Source: JAKQHY01 sp034429475
GTDB lineage: Bacteria > Chloroflexota > Anaerolineae > B4-G1 > SLSP01
Reading direction: 5' to 3'
Length of the DNA stretch: 35,764 nucleotides
Assembly (NCBI GenBank): GCA_034429475.1
Contig: DAOUGD010000282.1
Location: forward strand, 1 to 35,764
Part shown: one piece after another, positions 1-9,000 of the stretch
Position numbering within the stretch: the first letter of the stretch is position 1
How the letters are laid out: every line of letters starts with the position of its first letter
Position numbers and translations under genes: made by a program
The notes under the pieces: generated by a model
The model's database searches: none
What the model was told of the DNA's origin: nothing
The model's input: the letters and a program-made list of their open reading frames with translations, nothing else

Positions 1-26
1 CCGCTGCGGGCGGTCGCCCGCAGCGG
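1..26 (-). terminator. GC-rich hairpin after the phosphotransferase gene
   Basis: Bases 1-11 and 16-26 form a perfect 11-bp stem (CCGCTGCGGGC with GCCCGCAGCGG) around a 4-nt loop. It lies 26 nt beyond the stop of the minus-strand kinase gene. Read on the minus strand, any U-tract would fall outside the window, so terminator function is inferred from position and stem strength only. Confidence 0.45.
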
Positions 27-52
27 CAAAACTTCTTCTTGAATACCCGTGA

Positions 53-1057
53 TCAGGCTTGTACCGAGGCCAGGAGCGCCGCAAAATCCAACGCCACATA
101 CGGGACATCCCCCGCAATCCGGCGGGCGCGATCCGGCATGAAGCGCGCAACCCAGAAATCGTCATTGTCCGGCGTGTAGTACGGCGCCACCATCAAGTAG
201 AGATTCGCTTCCAGCAATTTGAGGAAGTAGGGAAGCTGCGCCGCCCAGAACGGTGTGAACGACTTCTCAGCCAGATAGCCCCGGAGATAACACTGCAAGA
301 AATGCTCCGCAAACGCGACCTTATCCGAGCCGTCATACAATACCAACGCATCGAACAAGCTCATCGCAATGTCCATGGCGTACCAACCATACACGCAGTC
401 GTCGAAATCGAACACTGTGATGATACGCGTCTCCGGTTCTACGAAGCAGTTGCCGCCGTGGAAGTCGCCGTGAATCATCCCATAACTTTCATGATCCTGC
501 GGCAGAGCGTAAATGTAATCCAAGAGAACGCGGCGTTTTTCCAGGACGAAGGCATACGCCGGATTATCGGTCGCCGGCTGGTGGTAACAGTTAGTGGGAA
601 TGTCCCATGTGGGGCGGCGCAACGACTCGTCCGGCGGCGTGTACATCCGCGCGATCGCGTGCATCTTTCCGATGGTCTGCCCCAGCCGCGTGATGAGCGC
701 GTCGTCCCAGTCATCCCACGCCAGCGTTTCCCCCCGGACGCCGGGCGCTTTGGGAAAAACGGTGATCATGGCCGCGCCCGCCTCATCCGTCACCTCTTCG
801 ATCAGACGCCCCTGCCGGGAAGCGATTGGTCCGGCAACGGCAGCGCCCTGGCTCGCCAGGTAATGCAGCCAGGTCAGGATGGCGCGCATCGCTTTCACAT
901 CCACGTCCGGGTCAGGCGGCGTGAGGCGCAGCACGTACTCCCGCCCATCACGGTGGAACTCGTAAACACGGCTGAAATGCCCGCCCGATAGCGGGGATAA
1001 ATCGGATGCTACAAAGCCGTAACATTGCGCGGCGTAAACCAAGATAGGATCGGACAT
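53..1057 (-). CDS. APH-family phosphotransferase (small-molecule kinase)
   Basis: A 334-aa protein with the aminoglycoside phosphotransferase / homoserine kinase II fold. The catalytic Brenner motif HGDFHGGN is present, with the catalytic Asp at about residue 198, followed by the metal-binding DFDD motif in ITVFDFDDCVYGW. The N-terminal lobe carries a beta-strand lysine-like segment (EYVLRLTPP) typical of the ATP site. Family members phosphorylate hydroxyl groups of small metabolites such as homoserine, choline, sugars or antibiotics; the substrate cannot be told here. The start is supported by GGGAGG, 7 nt upstream of the ATG. It is the last gene of a minus-strand series after an oxidoreductase and a HAD phosphatase, which suggests a sugar or metabolite pathway rather than drug resistance. 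No signal peptide is seen, so it should be cytoplasmic. Confidence 0.85.
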   Translation of the reverse strand: MSDPILVYAAQCYGFVASDLSPLSGGHFSRVYEFHRDGREYVLRLTPPDPDVDVKAMRAILTWLHYLASQGAAVAGPIASRQGRLIEEVTDEAGAAMITVFPKAPGVRGETLAWDDWDDALITRLGQTIGKMHAIARMYTPPDESLRRPTWDIPTNCYHQPATDNPAYAFVLEKRRVLLDYIYALPQDHESYGMIHGDFHGGNCFVEPETRIITVFDFDDCVYGWYAMDIAMSLFDALVLYDGSDKVAFAEHFLQCYLRGYLAEKSFTPFWAAQLPYFLKLLEANLYLMVAPYYTPDNDDFWVARFMPDRARRIAGDVPYVALDFAALLASVQA

Positions 1058-1078
1058 TTTTTTCCTCCCATAGATCGT

Positions 1079-1137
1079 AAAACGTGAAACGTGATGATCT
1101 TACTGTGTGAGCCTCACGTTTCACGCTTCACGTTTCA
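1079..1137. repeat. AAACGTG heptamer inverted repeat
   Basis: The left arm has two tandem AAACGTG heptamers (1080-1093). The right arm (1114-1135) has the complementary CACGTTT, CACGCTT and CACGTTT units. Fourteen of 15 positions can pair around a loop of about 19 nt. The right arm contains the TGA stop of the upstream oxidoreductase gene (1135-1137). It fills nearly the whole gap between the two minus-strand genes and could act as an mRNA 3' hairpin. Confidence 0.75.
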
Positions 1138-2454
1138 TAGTTTTTCAAACGTCACAGGTATCATTCGCCCTTCGGCCATAGACTGGTCGGCGCAGAAGCC
1201 GATGAGGTGGCCGGCAATCGAATCTTGCAGGCTCGTCGTGGAGAGCGACGGTGGCTCGCCGCGCACCACGCGCAAGAAATCCGCCACCAGCCGCAGGTCG
1301 CCGCCGCCGTGCCCGCCGAGGCCCTGTCCATCGTCGTGCGCCCGCAAGTCCACCACTTCTTCGGCGTACTCGTGGTCGGGGCGCGGGTCAATGGTGCGGA
1401 CGACAAACCGCTGCTCCTCCAACACCCCCTGGATTTCGCCGCGCGTGCCGACGAGGTGAATCGCACGCGAGGGCCGCGCCGCGCCGCCGATCATCGCGTG
1501 CGTGGCCGTCGCGCCGTCCTCAAACTCGACCAGGACGGATTGGTGGTCCACTACGTCCATCGCCAGCTTCCAGACACAGTGCCCGTAGGGACTGTCGCCT
1601 TCCAGCAGGCGCGTCTTGTCCGCCAGCGTGGGCGCTTCCAGAGATTCCAACGCCTCCCAGACGTAAAAAGCCCACCGGTCGGGATGGTCGAGGTAGTGCT
1701 TGCGCGCCGAGTACAGGCAATCCGGCTCGATGGGGCAGTCCACCAGACAGCGCGTGCCCGCCCCAGGCGGCGCGTTTTCAGGGCGGAACTGCATATTGCT
1801 GCCAAAACTGGCAACGGCGCGCGGTCTGATACCGCTTTTCAGCCAGGCGATTAAGTCCAGGTCGTGGCAGCACTTCGCCATCAACATCGAGGCGTAACCG
1901 TGGCTGCGCCTGGCCCACTTCCCCCGCACAAAAGCCACCGCCATGTGATGGTACGACACGTGCTCCACCGTCTGCACGTTGAGCAGGTCGCCGATGTCCC
2001 CGGCGGCCACCCGTTGGCGAATGGCGACGTAGAACGGCGCAAAACGCAGAACGTGGCAGATGTTCACTTTGCGCCGGTGAGCGTGAACGGCGCGCACCAA
2101 TTCCCACATCTCAGCCACATTGGCGGCAAAGGGCTTTTCCAGCAGCAGATCGTAGCCCGCCGCCAGCAGCGGCAGCGAGGTGACGACGTGCTGGTGATCC
2201 ATCGTGCCGTTGATGGCGACGTCGGCGAAACGCGGGCGGGCGGCCAGCGCCGCCGCGCTCTCGAAGCAGCGATCCGGCGGCAGCTCGTACAGCGCGGCCA
2301 CCTGCTGCCGGCGCTGCTCGCGCGGATCGGCCACCCCCACAATGCGCAGCTCGTCCGGGTGAAGCTGCGCGTAAGAAGCGTACAACAGCGCCCGGTGTCC
2401 GGCCCCCACAATCACGGCGGTAATTGGGGTAGATAACGACGATTTTTGGCTCAT
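1135..2454 (-). CDS. Gfo/Idh/MocA family NAD(P)-dependent oxidoreductase
   Basis: A 439-aa protein. The N-terminal Rossmann fold is shown by AVIVGAGHRA near residues 14-23 and GVADPRE at the end of the second strand. The family EKPF motif (LLLEKPFAAN), whose Lys contributes to the active site, is near residue 106. The second half is the alpha/beta C-terminal domain that shapes the sugar or cyclitol site; it carries a cysteine-rich stretch (CLVDCPIEPDC) seen in one subgroup of the family. These enzymes oxidise or reduce pyranoses, inositols and related compounds using NAD(P); the substrate is not determinable. The start is supported by AAAGGAG 6 nt upstream. No signal peptide is visible. It lies between a HAD phosphatase (96 nt gap) and an APH kinase (77 nt gap) on the same strand, probably one transcription unit interrupted only by repeats. 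Confidence 0.88.
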   Translation of the reverse strand: MSQKSSLSTPITAVIVGAGHRALLYASYAQLHPDELRIVGVADPREQRRQQVAALYELPPDRCFESAAALAARPRFADVAINGTMDHQHVVTSLPLLAAGYDLLLEKPFAANVAEMWELVRAVHAHRRKVNICHVLRFAPFYVAIRQRVAAGDIGDLLNVQTVEHVSYHHMAVAFVRGKWARRSHGYASMLMAKCCHDLDLIAWLKSGIRPRAVASFGSNMQFRPENAPPGAGTRCLVDCPIEPDCLYSARKHYLDHPDRWAFYVWEALESLEAPTLADKTRLLEGDSPYGHCVWKLAMDVVDHQSVLVEFEDGATATHAMIGGAARPSRAIHLVGTRGEIQGVLEEQRFVVRTIDPRPDHEYAEEVVDLRAHDDGQGLGGHGGGDLRLVADFLRVVRGEPPSLSTTSLQDSIAGHLIGFCADQSMAEGRMIPVTFEKL

Positions 2455-2468
2455 AGAAGCTCCTTTGC

Positions 2469-2523
2469 GAGTTAGGAGTTAGGAGTTAGGAAGTAAGATG
2501 CGGAATTGCGAATTACGAATTGC
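2469..2523. repeat. Heptanucleotide tandem array (GAGTTAG / GAATTGC units)
   Basis: Three exact GAGTTAG units (2469-2489) are followed by GAAGTAA, one 6-nt unit, and then GAATTGC, GAATTAC and GAATTGC (2503-2523). Every unit begins with GA, so the 7-nt phase is kept with one 1-nt slip while the consensus changes. It lies upstream of the Shine-Dalgarno of the oxidoreductase gene. The GAATTRC part is the reverse complement of the family at 5967-6036. Confidence 0.85.
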
Positions 2524-2536
2524 GGATTGAATGTCT

Positions 2537-2563
2537 TCCGTTGAATCCGTTCAATCCGTTGAG
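2537..2563. repeat. TCCGTTGAA nonamer tandem repeat
   Basis: Three 9-nt units (TCCGTTGAA, TCCGTTCAA, TCCGTTGAG) in exact 9-nt phase. The stop codon and last codons of the HAD phosphatase gene lie inside it, so its C-terminal residues are encoded by repeat DNA. Two further units occur at 12391-12408 and a single one at 3234-3242. Confidence 0.8.
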
Positions 2564-3216
2564 AGGAACCAACGCGGGATGAACACACGCAGGCGGGGCA
2601 GCAGATCGCGCAAATCCGGCAGCACGATGTCGGCAGCTTCTGCCACCTCCGGCTGGTGCGGCGCGACGGCCACGCGCACCGCCGCCCGCGCGAATAGCGG
2701 CAGGTCGCTGCGCGAGTCGCCGACGGCCAGCGTCTCGTCCGGCCAGATGTCCAACTCCGCCTGAAGCTGCGCCAGCAGTTCCCCCTTGCTGTGGATGGGC
2801 GCGGTGGCTTTCACCGCACCTGTCACCGCCGGATCGTCCCCCCCATCGAAGAAAATCTCGTTACCAAAAACGTGAGCGATCCCCAGATCTGCCGCCACCA
2901 TCTCCGCGTGCAGCCGCAGCCCGGAACTAAGGATGGCGATCTCTGCACCATGAGCTTGCAGCGCGCGCACCGCCTCTGGCGCGCCGGGGATGTAGGCGTC
3001 CTCTGCGAACAATTCCAACAGCCGCGCGCGCGGCGTCCCGCGCCATAGCTCCGCATCGGCGCGCAGCCAGTCTTCGTAGACAAGCTGCCCACTCAGCCCC
3101 GCCGCCGTGAGCGCTGCGGCCTCTGCCATCACCCCCAGACGGCGGTGCAGATACACGTAAGGGTCAGGCTCCACCTTGAGGGTGCCGTCCAGATCAAAGA
3201 CTGCCAGTTTCAGCAT
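2551..3216 (-). CDS. HAD-superfamily phosphatase, phosphoserine phosphatase-like
   Basis: A 221-aa protein containing all four HAD motifs: I, VFDLDGTLK (nucleophile Asp8, acid/base Asp10); II, AILSSG; III, the Lys in HSKGELL; IV, GDSRSDLPLF. A helical cap follows motif I as in the SerB-like subfamily. Predicted activity is Mg-dependent hydrolysis of a small phosphate ester in the cytoplasm; the substrate is unknown. The reading frame is open up to 3354, but I place the start at 3216 because GAGAGG lies 6 nt upstream, the family begins right there, and the extension would run through a terminator-like hairpin and a -10 box. The C-terminus (FLSTD) is encoded by a nonamer repeat. Likely first gene of the HAD-oxidoreductase-kinase series. 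Confidence 0.85.
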   Translation of the reverse strand: MLKLAVFDLDGTLKVEPDPYVYLHRRLGVMAEAAALTAAGLSGQLVYEDWLRADAELWRGTPRARLLELFAEDAYIPGAPEAVRALQAHGAEIAILSSGLRLHAEMVAADLGIAHVFGNEIFFDGGDDPAVTGAVKATAPIHSKGELLAQLQAELDIWPDETLAVGDSRSDLPLFARAAVRVAVAPHQPEVAEAADIVLPDLRDLLPRLRVFIPRWFLSTD

Positions 3217-3251
3217 AGGATGCCTCTCACTAATCCGTTCAGTGTCCGAAC

Positions 3252-3283
3252 AAAAAAATCGTCCCGCAACGTCGCCGGGACGA
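3252..3283 (-). terminator. Intrinsic terminator (or leader attenuator)
   Basis: On the minus strand an 8-bp stem (core CGTCCCG/CGGGACG, 3260-3266 with 3276-3282) with a 9-nt loop is followed by seven U residues (A-tract 3252-3258 on the plus strand). It lies about 100 nt after the stop of the beta-helix gene and about 40 nt before the HAD start. Most likely it ends the surface-protein transcript; if the -10 box at 3318 is real it would instead lie in the HAD leader. Confidence 0.7.
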
Positions 3284-3317
3284 CCAGATACAACGATACT
3301 CGCGCCGGGATGGGTAT

Positions 3318-3326
3318 AGTATAACA
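3318..3326 (-). promoter_or_regulatory. Candidate extended -10 promoter for the HAD gene
   Basis: The minus strand reads TGTTATACT, an extended -10 (TGn plus TATACT, 5 of 6 matches to TATAAT). No convincing -35 box was found 16-18 nt upstream. Transcription would begin near 3311 and cross the U-tailed hairpin before the HAD ATG. This is motif matching only. Confidence 0.4.
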
Positions 3327-3379
3327 CAATCCCGTTCACGCAGACTGTTCGCACGCAGGGACGTGCGGGGATGCCGCGC

Positions 3380-5935
3380 CTACGCTCGGCGCGGTCGCGG
3401 GGTCAGCGCCAGGCCCGCCGCGCCGAGCGCGAGCAGCGCGGCCCCCAGGAGGGACGCTCCCCCGTGACCGCTCCCCGCGCCGACCCGACGGATAGCCGTC
3501 GGGCTGACGTTCGCTCCCGCCGCCCATTCCGAGAAATGCGCGACGCCCGCCCGCCACACACTCGCCGCGTCCGAGGCGGTGCGGGCGCAGTTCCAATGCG
3601 CGCCGGGCGCGGCCGGGCCGTCGTAGCGGCACACCTGCGCTTGCGCGTGACTTGCGCCCAGGGCGTGCGGCAGGGCCAGCGTCACGCTGAACGCCGCCGC
3701 CGTGGTCGTGACCGGCGTGATGGCCCAATACCGCCCGGTCGCCGTGCCGCTGCTCGCGCTGCCGGTGGCCTGGGGGTGATTCTGGTCGCGGCGGACGACG
3801 TCCAGGCGCGACAGACCGCCCGGCGTCCCCACATCCACGGTGAGACCGGCCAGTCCGAAGGCCAGCGCGCCCGCGCCGCCGATGGGTCGCGTCTCCCGCG
3901 TCCAGCCGGCGTTGTTGAGCGTCCCGTTCACGGCGACGACCGCGGCGGTGGTCAGTGTGACGCCGTCGCCTACGGTGACGTTGTGCAGCGTCACCGCGTT
4001 GGCGATGGTCTGCGCGCCCGCACCGTCGAAGGCGACGGTGCTGCCCGCGACGGTGTGCCCGCCGCCCGCGCCGGGGTCAAAGTTGCCCTGAACGGCGACC
4101 GTACCGCCATTTGGCAGCGTCTTGGGGTAGGTGTTGAAGGTCAGATGTCCGTATTGGCCGGGCGCCACCGTCTGGCCGGGCGCGGCCTGCGCGTAGACGG
4201 TGGTCGCCGGTTGCCGCGCCATGCTGCCGCCGGTGGTGTGGACCGGGCCGTTGAGCGTCAAAGTTTCGGCGTAGACGCCCAATGCGCCGCTTTGCAGCGT
4301 CAGCGCGCCGTGTACCACCGCATCGGTCTTGAGTTTAACCGCCGGGGTGAGGCCGGAGGTGTTGGCGATGGTCAGATCGTTCAAGGGGAGCGTCCCCACG
4401 CTGTCAATCGTTTGCGGCCCGCTGCCGGCCAGCGTCAGCGCGCCATCGCCGATAGCGAGCACGCCCCAGTTGCTCGTCAGGTCGCCGCCCAGGGTGAGGG
4501 TGTTGGCCCCCACGTTGAACGCGCCCTGGAGCAGCGTCAGGCTGCCGGTGAGGGTCACAGCGCCGGTGAGCGTCACCGTAGCGTTCTGGTTCAGCGTGGC
4601 GCTTTCGGGGTAGACGCCGGCGTTGACGGTGACGCTGCCGCCGCCGGCCACGGCGTTGAGGCCGGCCTGCAGCGAACTGAAGGCATGGATATTCCAGCCG
4701 GCCATTCCGGCGGTATAGTCATCATCTACCGTAATGGCCCTATCCGCGACTTCAAACGCACCGATGTCGCAGTGTGTCCCCTTGGGGCGCGTCACGCCGC
4801 GCTGGTCGGTGAGCAAACAGGTGGCGTCATTGCCCGCGTCCAACGCCGAAGAGTAGGGCAGCAGCGGTATGGTCGGGGCGCTCCCGCCGTAATCGCCGAG
4901 CACGCCCAGGCGCGGGTTGTCCGTCAGCAGATTGAAGCAGGTGGTGTCGGTAGGACAACCGTTCTGAACCACGCTGTTATAAATGGTCGTGCCGGAGGTT
5001 TCCACCTGAGCCTCGTTGGGCGCAGTGTTGCCCCACAAAATCGTGTTGTGAAGAATGAAGTTGCCGTAGAGGCCGCCGCCATAATTGTCGGCCCCGTTGC
5101 CGGCGACCGTGCTGTTCTGCAGCGTCAGCGTGCCTATCCCGCTGTAAAGGCCGCCGCCCCGGTAGGCCCAGTTTGCGGTGAACGTGCTGTTCTGCACCGT
5201 CCGTGTGGTGTCATTGAAGCTGTTGAGGCCACCGCCTCCCCAGGCCGAATTGCCGTAGAACGTGCTGCCCTGAACCGTCAGCGCGCCTTCCTCGCTGTAG
5301 AGGCCGCCGCCCATGCCGGGGGTCGTGTTGCCGTAGAACGTGCTGTCCTGCACCGTCAGCGCGCCTATTATGGTGTAGATGCCGGCGCCTTGGTCGCTGG
5401 CCGAGTTGCCGGCGACCAGGCTTTTCTGCACCATCAGCGTGCCCTCTTCGTTGTAGAGGCCGCCTCCTATGCTGGCTGTACAGCTCAGCACCGCGCTGTG
5501 CGTCAGCGTGACGACGGCGCCGGATGTCATGTAGAGACCGCCGCCGGAGTCGTAAAGACTGGCCGCGCCGGCGACCAACCGGAGCCGGTTCAGCGTGACG
5601 CGGGTGCCGCTGGATATGAAGAGGATGCGCACGACGTGGTTGCCGCTGAGGGTGATGGTGACGGGCAGCGCGCTGCCGTCAATCGTCAGGTTCTTGGCGA
5701 TGACAAGCTGGCTGGCCAGGGTGATAGTCAAGCCGGACAGGCTATCGTCAAAGATGATGGTAGCGCCGGGGTTAGCGGCGGTGATGGCGGCGCGCAAACT
5801 GCCTGCGCTGCCGTCATCCAACGTGTTCGTGACCGTGATGGTCTCTGCGCGCGCGGTCGAGGGCTGCAGGAGCAGCCACACTCCCAGCGCCACGCAGAGC
5901 GCCGGGGCCAAACGGAAGCAACGTCCTGGGTTCAT
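3380..5935 (-). CDS. Exported parallel beta-helix protein, choice-of-anchor Q type, C-terminal membrane anchor
   Basis: An 851-aa protein. Residues 1-30 are a signal peptide ending in TARA. The mature N-terminus opens as CSLREA/Pmp-like proteins do (VTNTLDDGSAGSLRAAI), followed by right-handed beta-helix coils with many GGGLY/GAGIY turns and repeated NSTF/DSTFYGN strands, to about residue 390. Then comes the choice-of-anchor Q signature (SALDAGN, DQRGVTRP, CDIGAFE). The rest is repetitive beta-strand sequence, ending in a hydrophobic helix (LLGAALLALGAAGLAL) and PRPRRA, a likely C-terminal anchor or sorting tail. No catalytic residues are recognisable, so an adhesin or polymer-binding role is inference. 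I chose the start at 5935 because of AAAAAAGGAG 7 nt upstream and the signal peptide; the upstream open frame is only translated heptamer repeat. It lies 119 nt downstream of the subtilase gene, probably co-transcribed. Confidence 0.85.
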   Translation of the reverse strand: MNPGRCFRLAPALCVALGVWLLLQPSTARAETITVTNTLDDGSAGSLRAAITAANPGATIIFDDSLSGLTITLASQLVIAKNLTIDGSALPVTITLSGNHVVRILFISSGTRVTLNRLRLVAGAASLYDSGGGLYMTSGAVVTLTHSAVLSCTASIGGGLYNEEGTLMVQKSLVAGNSASDQGAGIYTIIGALTVQDSTFYGNTTPGMGGGLYSEEGALTVQGSTFYGNSAWGGGGLNSFNDTTRTVQNSTFTANWAYRGGGLYSGIGTLTLQNSTVAGNGADNYGGGLYGNFILHNTILWGNTAPNEAQVETSGTTIYNSVVQNGCPTDTTCFNLLTDNPRLGVLGDYGGSAPTIPLLPYSSALDAGNDATCLLTDQRGVTRPKGTHCDIGAFEVADRAITVDDDYTAGMAGWNIHAFSSLQAGLNAVAGGGSVTVNAGVYPESATLNQNATVTLTGAVTLTGSLTLLQGAFNVGANTLTLGGDLTSNWGVLAIGDGALTLAGSGPQTIDSVGTLPLNDLTIANTSGLTPAVKLKTDAVVHGALTLQSGALGVYAETLTLNGPVHTTGGSMARQPATTVYAQAAPGQTVAPGQYGHLTFNTYPKTLPNGGTVAVQGNFDPGAGGGHTVAGSTVAFDGAGAQTIANAVTLHNVTVGDGVTLTTAAVVAVNGTLNNAGWTRETRPIGGAGALAFGLAGLTVDVGTPGGLSRLDVVRRDQNHPQATGSASSGTATGRYWAITPVTTTAAAFSVTLALPHALGASHAQAQVCRYDGPAAPGAHWNCARTASDAASVWRAGVAHFSEWAAGANVSPTAIRRVGAGSGHGGASLLGAALLALGAAGLALTPRPRRA

Positions 5936-5952
5936 CAATAGGCTCCTTTTTT

Positions 5953-6036
5953 GTGAAACGTGAAACGTAATTCGCAATTCGTAATTCGCAATTCGTAATT
6001 CGCAATTCGCAATTCGTAATTCGCAATTCGTAATTC
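5953..6036. repeat. Twelve-unit heptanucleotide tandem array
   Basis: Two GTGAAAC units (5953-5966) run without any phase break into ten units of GTAATTC or GCAATTC (5967-6036). All 12 units are exactly 7 nt and begin with G. The array fills the gap between the subtilase gene and the Shine-Dalgarno of the beta-helix gene. Because seven is not a multiple of three, it is open in some frames and creates a false N-terminal extension of the beta-helix protein. Confidence 0.92.
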
Positions 6037-6054
6037 GTAGCCTGAGTATTGGGA

Positions 6055-9000
6055 TTAGCGCCGCCGGCGCCGGAAAACAACCGCCGCCCCGCCGAGGACC
6101 AGGAGCAGCCATCCTTTGTAGGCAGCCCCCGCAGCGAAGCTCCGCAGGCCAACCGCGGTCGGCGCATCCGTGGCTCGCAGCACCAATGGCGCGTCCGCCC
6201 CCCAGACGGCGGTGTTGCCGGTCACGTCATTACTCCCGGCCGTCCCCGTGAGCGCAACCCAGCCGCCGCTTTGCCACTGCCACATGCGCAGCGCGCCGGA
6301 ACTTTGCCCGTCCAATTCACCGGGTAAGTAGTAGACGCGGACGGTCGCAGTAACGCCGGGGTTCGTCGGCGTGATGCGGACGCAGCGGTTGACGGTGTCG
6401 CCGGGATCGTCCGTCGTACATTCGGCGTTTCCCCGGATTTCCACCCACGTTAGGCCCAGGGCGGCGGCCGGCGTGAGCTGCGCGCCATAGTATCTCACAG
6501 AGCGGGCGCTGTTGGTGAGATGGAAGAAGGTTGGCGTCCCCCCCGGCGCGTCCCGCTGGATGAAAAGCGCGCCGCTGTTGACAATGCTGCTTTCGACGGT
6601 CAGCGTCACCCCCGCCGGGAGGGTCAGGCTGCTGCCGGCCTGCAAGGTCAGGGCGTTGACCCCGGCGTTGACGTTCAACGTCGGATAGGCGGGCGCGCCG
6701 GCCGGCAGCGTGACGTTGGCGTAGAGTCCCGGCAGGCCGGTTACGGCCACCGTGCGCGCCGAACTGGTGCGGCCTTCCCACCAGGCGGCCAGCCGCGCGA
6801 TTTCACCCGCCGACAGGACGCGGTTGTACACGCGCACGTCGTCTATCGCGCCATCGAAGGGATACGTACCATCCGAGCGGCGGCCGATATGGAGGGCGGT
6901 GGCGTCGGTGGTCAGGTTGTTACCGCCTGAGATACCGGTACGCGATCCCACCAGCACGCCGTTGACGTAGAGGGTCGCCATGCTGCCATCGTAGGCCGCC
7001 GCCACGTGATTCCAGCCGGCGGCGATGACGTTGGCGGCGTCCACATAGGTCGCCGAATACCCGGCGGGGATGAAGCGCAGGCCGTTGACGCCCGCGTCGC
7101 CGCCGGTATGTAGCTCCATATTCTCCGTTCCCTTGGCCGTGAGGAAATTCACGTTGTCCGTCCCCACCCCATCCCACCGGAACCACGCGCTCACGGTGAA
7201 GCTGGCGTTTCTGAGGGTGGGCGCATCAGCGACGGTGATGACGTCGTCCGCGCCGTCAAACTGCGCGGCCTGGCCCTGTTTGCCGGTCACGCCCGCGCGT
7301 GGACATCCCCCGCCGCTACACGCGCCGGGATTGCCGTTGCCGGAACTATCGGCAAATGTGGTCGCGCCGGGGGCCTCGTCCAGCGGCAGATGCAACGCCG
7401 GGCCGTTCCGCTCTTCCCAGGCCAGCCAGGCGACGTTGCGCTGCGCCGCCGCCGTCCAGTTCCCCGCAGCGTCCCAGGCCGTCCCCAGGCTGCCGTTCCA
7501 GACGTAATCGCCCGTCACCCGCGCGGCCACGGTGAGGGTAACGATGTCCGGGAGCGTAGCTGGCGGCGCGGTGGTGGTCGTCCAGGTGATGACGTCGTTG
7601 CTCACCTCCATCGCGCCGGCCGTGGCGGCATAGCTGCCCGCAAAGGTCAGGCCGGAGGGTAAGGGGTTGGTCAGCACCGCCGTATCGCTGAACTGCCCAT
7701 CGCTGCGGATGACCAGTTCCAGATTGATGACCTCGCCGGAGGCCGCCGAGGCCGGGGCCAGTTGCGACAGGCGCAAGGCGGCGGGGCGACATTCGAGCGA
7801 CAGAGAGAGCGCGTCTTCCGCCGGATCGTTGTCTCTGAGGGTGAGTTGGCTCGTCTGCGGCTGCGCCTTCAGCACGTCGTCGGGGGTGCAGGTGAAGCCC
7901 ACTTCGACGGGCGCGGCGGCAGTCGGCGCAACCTGCGCTTGGGTGGGCGCGGTGTTGACCCAGGGATTCCAGTTGTATTCGCAATAGGTCTGAGCGGCGG
8001 ACACGGCGGCCAGCGCGTCCACCTCGCCCCAACCGGTGGCCTGATTCGGGCGGCCGCTCGGCCCGTCCCACGGCGAGCCGGGATAGCCGGGTGTGGTGGT
8101 GGTCATAGCGGTCTGCATCAGGATCGTCTCGGTGTCGGTGTAGTTGCCGATCATACACGGGGCCGCGCTCCACATCAGCGCGATCACGCCGGCGACGTGC
8201 GGGGCGGCCATCGAAGTGCCGCTGGCATCCGCATAGCCGGCGTCGCCGGCAGAGCCGTCAGCCGAGCGATTGGTCCCTGGCGCGGAAACCTGGGGTTTGA
8301 GGTTGGGGTAGCCGAGGGGGTTCCATGTGTCCACCTGATCGGTCGGCCCCCACAGGGAGTAAGAAGCCAGCGCGCCGTCAGCACGACCCAGCGCGCCCAC
8401 CGCCGTCACCCGCGCGGAGGCCGCCGGAGACAGCACCTTCCCCAGCCCGGAGACCGGGCAGTTGGCATCGGAGTTGCCGTTGGCGAACACCGGGTAGATG
8501 CCGGCGGCGTGCCAGCTATTCACTACGCTCTCGAACCAGCCGAAGTATTCGCCGGGCGTGCTGCAATCGCCCCACGAGTTGTTGACGATGTGCGGGCGCA
8601 TGTCGGGATTGGGGTTATGGCCGGCCGTGTCGGTCGGCGCGGCCAGGAATTGGCCGCACGCCAGCAGGTTGCAGGGCGTTCCCGCCGGGTTAAAGCCCTG
8701 GCAGGCGATCCACTGCGCGTCCGGCGCGACGCCGATCTGATTGCCTGCGCCGTCATCGCCCACCATCGTGCCCATTGTGTGCGAGCCGTGCGCGGGGGAG
8801 ACGAGGTCGGCGTCGTTGGGCGCGTCGGAGAGGTCGTAGGGATCGAACCAGTTGTAGGCGTGATTAAAGTTGCCGCCGCCCAGGTTGCCGCGATATTGGG
8901 CCACCAACGCCTGATGGGTGTAGCGCACGCCGGTGTCAATATTGGCGACGACGATCCCGGCGCCCGTAATCCCCTGCGCCCAGACCTGATCGGCCTTGAT

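Noticed and set aside
53..1057. Aminoglycoside resistance gene
   Set aside because: Only general APH-fold motifs are present, and the neighbours are metabolic genes, so a metabolite kinase is the safer call.
3374..3394. 7-bp inverted repeat CCGCGCC...GGCGCGG spanning the stop of the beta-helix gene as terminator
   Set aside because: There is no U-tract and such GC-rich pairs are expected by chance here; the hairpin at 3260-3282 is a better terminator.
3371..5941. 856-codon plus-strand open frame antisense to the beta-helix gene, and similar long antisense frames at 27197-30379, 23732-26512, 7762-9417 and 18167-19693
   Set aside because: Their translations are low-complexity Arg/Gly/Ala/Val-rich sequence without domains, and they mirror GC-rich third positions of convincing genes on the other strand.
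5953..6036. CRISPR-like or direct-repeat array
   Set aside because: Units are contiguous 7-mers without spacers and there are no cas genes.
5936..6112. N-terminal extension of the beta-helix protein to 6112
   Set aside because: The extension translates the heptamer array (repeated NCELRIA) and overlaps the end of the subtilase gene; a signal peptide and Shine-Dalgarno mark the start at 5935.
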